A model generated the notes under the pieces. That model did not search any database. It was given only the letters and a program-made list of their open reading frames with translations, and was not told the DNA's origin. A stretch of 64,000 nucleotides of DNA from Sipunculus nudus. Lineage: Eukaryota > Annelida > Sipuncula > Golfingiida > Sipunculidae. The stretch is taken from NCBI GenBank assembly GCA_026874595.1, contig CM049318.1:35981956-36045955 (forward strand). The letters run 5' to 3'. This document shows, in pieces, positions 41,686-51,725 of this stretch. A program made the position numbers and the translations under genes. Every line of letters begins with the position of its first letter. Positions within the stretch are counted from its first letter, which is position 1.

Positions 41686-44600
41686 CATATTAATCTTTAT
41701 CTTATACGGGATCCTCATTGACCCATTTCCGTCACTGAATAAAGTTACCCATAATTTTGTTTTGTCTTTTTGTACATAATATTGTATCGACAGGGAGAGA
41801 ACGTGAAGAAGGAACGTTGAAAAACATTAGATTGGAATGTAGGATCACTTTAGATCAGTGAATAAATAAACGTTAATTTAAATACAAACTTTCAAAAGTA
41901 GGTACAACCTAGGGTCCTGCATGAATTTAGGAGAAATGGTCCCATGACAGCCTGGTTAAAATGATATTAATGCAGATATGCACGGGGGAAACGTACATAT
42001 ATCATTAAATGATGAAAAACTAAATATAATTGTAAAAGCCATGTATAATAATGCTTTGGTACCCTTTTCTTGTACATTTGAAATGTGTATCCATATAAAA
42101 AGAGATAATATAAAAAAAGTGAATCGTTAGCAACAAAATTAACGAGACGTAAAGCGTAACAGTCGGAACCTTGGCAATCTGATATTTTAAAAAATAATCA
42201 TGCTGGCTTTAAATTCTTTCACTACAAAGGGATAAAGGCCCGTCTGGCAGAAACTGCATTTTTGTTGTGACTGTATGTATACTTTTTAATCATTCAATAT
42301 ATATCCGCAGTCCTGTCGGTCGTAGTCATTGCGCTAATGGAAGTGTGCAGACATCAGTGACACGTGTTCCCGGGGTGTAATTCTATAAACATATTAAAGG
42401 TGACCCCATTCCTCACAGTCTCCTTACGCGTCAAATTTGTTACTTTTTTCCAAATGTCAATTTATGCTATTTTTCCCCATTATTGCTTTCTATTTTCGGT
42501 CATTATTTTCACATTATTATCACCACTGAACCTCCGCTGAGAATACTTAAAATGTTAGAAAAAACTTGCTTATTCGAAACACACCAATATCGGGTTGTAC
42601 TGGACGAAGTTGCGCTCCAGAGGAGCCTATCGGGTAATGAAAAATCAGACTGACAAACGAGAACCGTAAATCAATGTCAACCTCCCAGTTCAGTTGTGGA
42701 TGTTACTGTCACACATGCTGCAAGCCAGTAAGAACTGTAGCTGACCTGCTGCTCATAGTCTGTGAAGCCTTGAGCTCTAATGCTTGGCAGGATAAAGAAA
42801 GGTAAGACTGAATCTCAATAAAGCCACTCTTTATATTTGCGGTCGTTTATTTGCTGCGTTGTTTTCTTGATTGATTCGTCCGCTGGCAGTGTGGGTTTTA
42901 TCCGTCACATTAATGCAATACCGATATCTGTCAAAATGTTTCCTTTTACAGCGTGAGGGTTTAAATGTGCTCCTGAGCTGAATGCTGTAATGAAAACCTG
43001 ATAAGAAATTATGGTCTATAGTTGATGTCTAATTTATATCTGTATAAACACAGCTTCCACGAGATTCATAAACAGCTATAAATAATAGAAAAAATCTAAA
43101 TGAAGTTGGATTTACGTTCATCGCCATGATGTGAGCTAATTGGACATACAAATTCTATTTCACCGATCTGTCTATGTACATTAAACAAGAGATCAGTCTA
43201 GTGAAACTAGAAAGAACTTCATATGGTGGGACAGTTTTGCTCAAAGACTGGATTAAGGAAGGAATATTTGAGAGTTGGTCATGTTATGTTTATTCAATGG
43301 AACCCTTAAGGAATCCTTATCATCAGGCGGCGAAATGGCTCTTGGGAAATAACACATAAAACATTTCACTTTAAAATGGCCTGTACCGTTACTGCGCATA
43401 CTGCGTTTACCAACAGTTATAGATATAGAAGGTCATAAACACCCGTCACATAGGTGTCAAAAGAACCTTTCTCAGCAGATATTAAGGACAGTGCATTAGT
43501 ATGTCAGCAGAGTACGCCAGAGATAACATAAATTGTGCAGTTATAAGGAAGATGATTTGTTGTTTTTTTTAATATGATACGCTCAGCATGAAAGCTCACT
43601 TGTAATCCAGATACTTTGGTACTTTTCAATAAGTTTTTTTTTAATTTTTTACCTTTGGAATTTTTTTTTAATTTTTTCGGTATTATTTTCAGTAAGTTTT
43701 TGTACTTTTGGGTTTCTTTATGTACTTTTTTTTCAGTAACCTTTTGTGGGATTCAGATGATTCAAGGTCTCATCAATTCAGCTTTGAAAATATATATTTA
43801 AATTGTAAAACATTTTTGCATGGGCCTATTAAGAAGTCCCTAAATTTATTTTAAAACTAGCTGCTCCCGTGCTTGGTTCGTTGCATTGTCTTTCAGCAAT
43901 TAAATAAACGCAAAATGTAATATACAGATTTTGCTGAAAATTTGTAGAGGGGTAGAGTAAAACTGAATCCGTAATCCATTACATTTTTGGAGGTTATCGG
44001 AATCCCCTTAAAATTGAATTTCTTAAGTGCCATAATCACAATTCCACAAAGGAATAATTTTAAGGGGCTATTCCTTTGTCCCCGAGTAGAAGCCGCCCAT
44101 TCGTATGCAGTTGTTCTGCCACTCGCCTGGTGAACCCATGTTTCTGAACCATGAAAATGTTTTACATGAAACATGCACGTATGAACGTATGACTGATTAG
44201 TATATTCTAGCGGGGGTTTCAAAGTCCCCAATAGATTGGGGATCCTTAGAAGTGTGTTCAACCCCCCCCCCCCCCCGGGTCTCCTTTTGAAAAAAAAACC
44301 TTTTTTCAAACAACCCATAAATCGGCCGAACTATTAAAACCATGGTTATCATGGAAAGATACTTCTGAATGTATAAAAATCAACATACCAGTAAATCGTA
44401 TAAAAGGGTGATCGTGTAAAGGGTCTATAAGCTCTTTGTGTCCACTCAACGGAAAAGTGCTCCCTATTAAAGGATTCATGTGGACATGTGTTTGGCGCTT
44501 GAATTTAAAATCTTTACTTCCTTTTAACAGAGTAAAATTCCTTAACAGGCGATATAATGGAAATGGAAAAGTGTGACCGGCGAAAGATGTTTTGCTTAAC

Positions 44601-47600
44601 ATTTGTACAGGTTTAGGGTAAAGACATATCAATAGTCAATTTCATTTTGGAGGTAATAAGAATCACTATAATATATATTTTCTTATAAACCATTATGACA
44701 AAGGACCATTCCTTTGTCCCCGTGTGGAAGCCACCCATTTGTATTTATTTGTTCTGCCCCTCGCAAGGTGAACTCGTGTGACTGAAGCATGACAGTGTTC
44801 ACACATGAAAAGCATACACGTGAACACATGACTGATATTAAAGGAGATTCTGGTGGAGGTCTGTACGCCCTGACTACAGATTCTAGTTTGTTATCAATTT
44901 AATGATGTAGTGGTGATATTTTTTTTCATGTTTCACTGTCCCTACAGACAACGAATCTTAACAAATATATGTGACCACCCCCAGACCCCACCCCCACCCA
45001 ACCCGAATGATAATTAAGTTGTGGATCTTCTTTTTGAAAAAAAAAACTTCATAAAACACATGACTTGGCCGAACATTTGAAATCATGGTTATCATGAAAA
45101 GATATTTTTGAATGTATAAAAATCAATATACCTCTAACGCATAAGAAAATAGCCAAACGGTGGTCACATCACTGGACTCAGTGTCCAGTGTTGACCAAAC
45201 TGAAAAGCCCTCGCATTTAAAGCGGAGTCATGTGGTCTTTGGATTAAAAACCTTCACTTTCTTTTGAGCGAGAAAATTCCTTAAGAGGCGTTATAATGGA
45301 TATGGGGGCTCAATGGGGATTATAAAGGACCCGCATGACCGCGAGTTGCACGGAAATGCCTTTCGGGCAGGACATGCGCTCTGGCCACGGTCTTAACAGG
45401 CCAGTGAAAATCCCCGAGGCGCCTCCAGAAAAAGGGTCACAGGCGTGGAGGAACTTGCAGCACAAAAGAAATAGGGGCACCTAATAGGGAAATATTAAAA
45501 TTATTAATTATTCAGCTTAATCGGGCATAATCCCGCAAAATAAAACAAACTTGTCCTAGAAGAGCACACCACCGATACGTCTGCCGAATTTGGAGAGTGA
45601 ATTCAGAACGGAAGCAGGTAAACCGTGGTCTAGAAAAAAAACCCAACTCCGTATTAATTATATAGATCATTGTAATGAAACAGCCGTTGTCCCCTTATTC
45701 CCAGATCACGAAGAGGAACTAATGTGCCCACCTACATCAAATGTGAAACGTGCAAGGAATCTATCGCGGTATTTTAATTGGTAATCAGATCCTTGGTTGG
45801 ATGTTAATCGAATTAATTACGGTGGACCAAGGGCAAAATTAACCATTTTTTAGTATTGTTATTGTGCAGTGTTTGTTTTTCAGTACCTGCAATTTTTCCC
45901 CGTGGTAGTAAATTATTGCTTGCTGTAGATACCAGACTGACCTTGTTTTTTTCCGATGTCATTGGCAGTTGTGCGTTTTCACGGTTGTTTTATGCCGGGT
46001 TAGCCGCCAGCCTGGCCAGTTTGGTATTTTATTTTTAGGTCCAACATGCAACATAGCTATTCACGATGATGTTTTTCTCAGCAGTAGTCTTGGGACTTTA
46101 TTTTTTCCAATTTATTTTCTCAACTGATAGAATTACCTATTCATGACCTTTTATCACGCCGCACTTTCCGCGGGTGTGACCAGACTCCACTCTATTTATC
46201 GACACTGAACTTGTAAGCTATCCACGAAAATGTATTTCTCCTCGCCAGCCGGCATCCTCAGCGATTTGTACTATTAATATTTTCTGCACGGATGGTATGA
46301 AGTATTCATGAGAATGTATCACTCCGCGCCAGCTGTCTCATATAATAGTTTGTTTTTCTTATATTTTCAGCACTGGCAGTGTAAGCTGTTCATGACGGTA
46401 TATTACTACGCGCTGGCTGCTAGCCTGACCTGGGTTTTCGTTGAGGGACTATATCTGCACACTTTACTATTTGTCACTGTTTTTACCGAGCGGAGTAGCG
46501 TCCACTGGTACATCGCTTTTGGATGGGGTAAATACATATCCGCACGCATTATTTGCACAAGCATCCTCACATAACCGCACCCTCCCGCCAGAGTTCGTTT
46601 CTGTTCAAACATATCTCCTTCAATTGGGCAGTCTGGGCCAGCCGGAACTATATATCTCAAAAGTCAAACTTTAAAATATATTCTTTTTACAATTAAAGGA
46701 AACACCTGCTGTTTCACCTTCATTTTACAGCCCCATGTTTACAAAATATTACTTATTCCGTGAAGTTCTTACCACAAAAAGAAACCATGCTTATGTAATT
46801 TGCTTTGAGACAATTTTTATCTAACAAATTTGAACGGACTATATTACCCTTTTGACTACCTTAATACCTGAGCCGGAAGTGTTTGTTTTAGAAGCCCCTG
46901 TGCATTGTGGGTGGCAGACTTTGACGCCCACAATTCCTAAACAGGAGACGTACTCTTGCGAGTAGGATTCTGCATACTGTAACAAAACCGTACAAAACTG
47001 GCAAAATGCACGCTACACCATAGTTTTATCATACACACACTCACAAGCAAGGCTAACACTTGTTAATGGTCCCTCCGCTTCCTCGGAACGGGGGGCATTG
47101 ATTTGAGTTTGTCTGCCTGTCTGTCCGTCCGTTAGGTTTTCGTTTCCGTGCTATAACTTTTCTGAATTTTATCTGATTTCATTCAAATTTTGGTCAGTGA
47201 TTGCTCTTATGCATACCTTGGTTTGGGATCGGTTTTAGAATGTCTGTCTGAAAAATTTTATATCACCAGCTCCAAAACAAAATTTTCCCTTTTCTTTCCA
47301 ATTCTCATAAAAAAATATGACATGTGGAGACATTTTCAGGGTATTATGAAAATTAAAACACAGCCACTATGACATGTGGAAACATATTTAGGAGGAAATG
47401 AAAACGTAGCGGAGGACATGAATTCCACGAATTTGCTTGTTGTTGATTCGTCACCAACATGTGACAATCCATTTAATTCATTATTTTAATCTGACCATCG
47501 GGTGTATACGGTCTGCTGTGTGCATTTAGGAACAAAAGTTTAATACTTCATGTGTATCGTTCAGCCCTCATTTAGCATACTTTCATAAAAAAATCAATTT

Positions 47601-48020
47601 ATGGGAAGAAAGCGCGTCTAAAATTAAATTGAACCACCGCTTATCCGACGTAGCACCTTTTACAAAGGGTACACCGAATACGTTGTGTTATACGCGACCG
47701 AGGAACATGTAGTTTACATCACCATGACTTACAGGAAGCAAATACACACATTGAATTTTATGAATATTTATTTTAATTCTACCTAATTCTGTTATATCTA
47801 ACTGTAGTTATGTATTTAATGCTTACAATGATGATAGTGATGCTTAAAGATTGTTCATCTAATGTTGTGGATGGATGGACCGGTTAATGTTCATTGCAAT
47901 CATTGTAATATCTATATAGAGCCTCTCGATTTTATGTAAATTTGTATTATACGAAGATTTGCTTGTTTATATATAAACATGCGAGTCATTTATAATAATA
48001 ATGATATTAATAATTATATA

Positions 48021-48054
<34 letters not shown>

Positions 48055-51000
48055 CGAAATGGACGACTAATGTAAAGTTTCATACTGTCAGCCACTTAAT
48101 TTTCTTGAAGGTCACATGTAACTTTCTATCTTTTTTTCTATAATTTCCTCTTTTTTTCAGCCGCCCCTGTGTTTGTCGTCATACCATGGGCCTTAGTAAG
48201 AATATATTTTGAAGACACAATGTAAGTATGAGTGTCCTTATGCTGAATATGAGCGATAGTGAAAATCTTTAAACGAACTGTAATGGCACGGCAGTATTAT
48301 GTCATACATGCGCACTTCCCTCAAACTTCTAACGTTAATCGTATTACTCTTGCTACAAGTTCGTGTATAATTCGATTAAATATGAACTGGATATATATGA
48401 AAACAAATATATATGGAGAGTTTCCTGTTACATTCCGTCTTGTGAAGCATTTATGTTTTGTTTTGCCGCTTAAAACTTGCGTCAAAAAAGAAAATGGCTA
48501 AAAGTGATGGGTATATACTATGTTTTTATGCGCAAAACATGTTGAAGGTTAGTAGTCTGCATTTTATAGTAGCATTCGGTCCAAAAGGCACTTGGGGGGG
48601 GGGGGGGGGGGATATAATAAGCGCTGGAGGACCCCTCTCCCTAACTGTAGTTTTAGCCTATCTTATCTTTTATAAAACTGGTTTTCCTACTTTGAGTGGC
48701 TATTTACCCAAAATATACCATTATCCGCTCAAAAACGCTTTAAATATTACTGTTTAATCATTCCGTAGTGCCCCGCTTCCACTGGTACCCATAAAAAAGA
48801 AAGGTATGAAAGCTGACATCTTAAAACAAAAGTTCACGCCAAAACTTCGTCTTGAATGTAAATTGATATTCAAATATTATAAACACTAGGCCCGGATAGG
48901 TGAAGATGTCTACAGAAACACAGGTATGTGTACGGTCTTGGCATAAGGAGGTTAACCAGTATTAGGATTACACTGGTTTATATTCAGAATACCTACGAAC
49001 CGCTGCATTAGGCAGGTTATTCACACACATAAAAATATGCTCATATATTAATCAGCATCTTTTTATTTGGATTTGAAAATGAAATGTAAGTATCAATAAC
49101 GCACTTTGCTCTGCTGGCTGCCTGATCACTTAGCGCCAACACCTATCGCCATCTGGTGGTCATATATAGAATAAGGTGGACTTCTGAATTATTTGTAGGT
49201 GCTGGAATATGAACGCCAACGATGGGTTTGTGTGGATCATCATGGGCCCGGTGTCTATTACACTCGCAGTAAGTACAGTTAACCCTCGCCTTCTTTGCTT
49301 TCAAGGTGAAATTTTAATTCTGCATGAAAGGAACCCCACTTCCATACAACTAATCCAATTATCTCATTTAAGTGGAGGCAATAATATTTTTAAACACCGA
49401 ATACGCGTCATAGCTGACTCACATGGCGGTGTCGCGTGTTCTGTGACTGAAAGAAACGTGTTATACCGCTTTTAGACGACATTAAATTTTTGTATTTTTT
49501 AATTTAAAAATTTTATCAAAACTGGTTATAGTGACAGCCACAAGTTCAACTGCAAACAGTTCTGATAAATCATGTGTCAACAGAAGCGGATCCCCCCCCC
49601 CCCTTTTTCATCAGAAAGAACTTTTTTAAGGGCTTCAGACAAAATTTTGCGGCCTGGACCCCCCTTTTCCAGACCTGGGGACCTTTTTTAGGGTTTTCAT
49701 TAGTCCTCCTGGGTTGGACCCCTCTTTTCCTAAATCCTGGATCCGCCCCTGGTTAAAATTTGAGAAGGTAACATAGGTATTTTCTTGGGATCCTCTCATA
49801 CCACATAACCAAAAGTCATTTAGGCCATAAAAAAGTTCTACAAATTCGCCGCTCCCATTTTCCTGGATCTTTTTCTATCCAAATGAAGACTTTGTCCTCT
49901 GCAGTTTTGTTAATTTGTGGGATTGAATAGTTTTCCTAAAAGAATTCGTAAAGGTATCTACTAAATTTTGTGTTGATCATTTACACCGCATGAGTAATTT
50001 GAGCATTTTTTTGTATTTTTTTAACGCAAACTAACAATTTACAAGTATTGTATCTTAAACGGGTTAAAAGGAAAAACAGGAAATAATTTCGCCCACTTAT
50101 TTTATTCTCAGTGTCCTAGAACAAAAAACAGTTTTTGGTGGTGTCCTTAAGTTATAAAACGTGTTGGGTTCATGTAAAACTTTCGTTTCCTTGACATGGT
50201 ATTAAGAATGCCCCTTTTCTTCAGTTTTGAAAGGCCTCATGCTGAAAGTCACATGATTAGGCCACTATTAATGCACTATCATTTTACCTGAACACTTATC
50301 TTTTCTAAATCACATAACGTGGTACATATATTTTTCATTTTGTATTATTATGTCTATTCCAGATCAATTTTATATTTTTCCTAAACATCTTCCGAGTGTT
50401 GTTTACCAAACTGATGGCGTCAAACACGCGGCAGGAAAACTCAAGTAGACATCACCGGTTGAAGTAAGAATGCCACACACACAAACACACATAAACACAC
50501 ACAAATCATGGAATAACTCCAGCATATATCATGGGCACATGAGAAACACACATACAAACATATCACATCATGGGCATGAGAATTACACACACCCACCAGC
50601 ATATATAATACTAAACAAGTAAGCAATGGCAAATATTGTATTTATGTTAACATTTATCGAAAGACACAATATTTTTTTGTAATATTGATATGTAATGCAG
50701 CGTTGGAACTCAGGATTCTGCTAGAAATGCAATTTGAAATACAATGAAAAAAAAAATGGAAAAGTATGAAATTGTCAAAAGGAAATAATTAACATTTGAT
50801 TAATGCTCACAGCAGTCTGTTGATAAGGCATATTGAACGATGTTCCTTTTTTCAATTTTAATTTGGGGAAAAAAATTATAAATTGATACATGTACTTTAA
50901 TTGTTAAAAGATTTATATTATATTTTATTTAATTATATTATATCATATTATATTATATTATAATTATTTTTTATATCTGACAGGAGACTGGCCAGGTCGG

Positions 51001-51686
51001 TTTTAGTACTGGTGCCTCTCTGTGGCGTCCATTTTCTCGCCATGGTGTTCATTCCGGAAAGCGACGATCCTAAAATAGCCATAGTTCAATTATACATCGA
51101 AATGTTCTTTAATTCTTTCCAGGTAAGAAACCCCATTGATACAAATTAATATAGTCTCTTTGAGAGTTATTATTAAAGAATTATGTGATTTTTCAAATTT
51201 TCAGCTACTTGAAGGGTTAAATGTCAACTAAATGATAAAATGTTGACATACTCTTAAAAATTGTTACATATGACAATGTTTGTAATTTTTTAGGAGTGAT
51301 TCGTGATATATAAGAAAAATGTTTTTTGAATAATTAAATATTACCATTTCATTGTACGTAGAAACGTGTTTGTTTTCTTTCAAGGCTGGCACGCCAATTA
51401 AGTTATCATAAAATAAACATCGAATATATTTATATCTCTAGTGATATGGTACATTCATGATATAAATTATGTTGCCAAATTAATAAAAATATTGTAATAT
51501 TATGATGAAAATATTCAGAACTGAATGTAATCTTTCCAATATACTCCAAAAAAATGCCCATAAATTTATATATCAAATGAATATGGAAGGTCTGGTCAAT
51601 TACTTCATATATGCGTTGAACAACATTTATGTATGAAAAAATTATTTATATGATAATATGTTATTATTTTTGTTATTATAATAACA

Positions 51687-51725
<39 letters not shown>

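Larger units (their letters stand above)
15493..46370 (+). other. Giant 30.9-kb GPCR intron
   Basis: The intron runs from the weak donor gttcgt to the acceptor atattttcag. It contains repeats and microsatellites (annotated separately) but no exon I can recognise. Its phase is 0. Where no other feature is given between these coordinates, I see AT-rich sequence without detectable coding signal. Confidence 0.75.

Noticed and set aside
43893-44632. 141- and 108-codon minus frames
   Set aside because: They lie in unit A of a duplicated repeat, and the frames are not kept in unit B.
45856-46038. 60-codon frame resembling a membrane protein
   Set aside because: The stretch consists of decayed copies of the helix 3 exon start. 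Hydrophobicity is inherited from that exon and stops interrupt every following unit.
50441-50632. 63-codon minus frame rich in Cys, Val and His
   Set aside because: Translation of a (CA)n-like stretch opposite the helix 5 exon donor.
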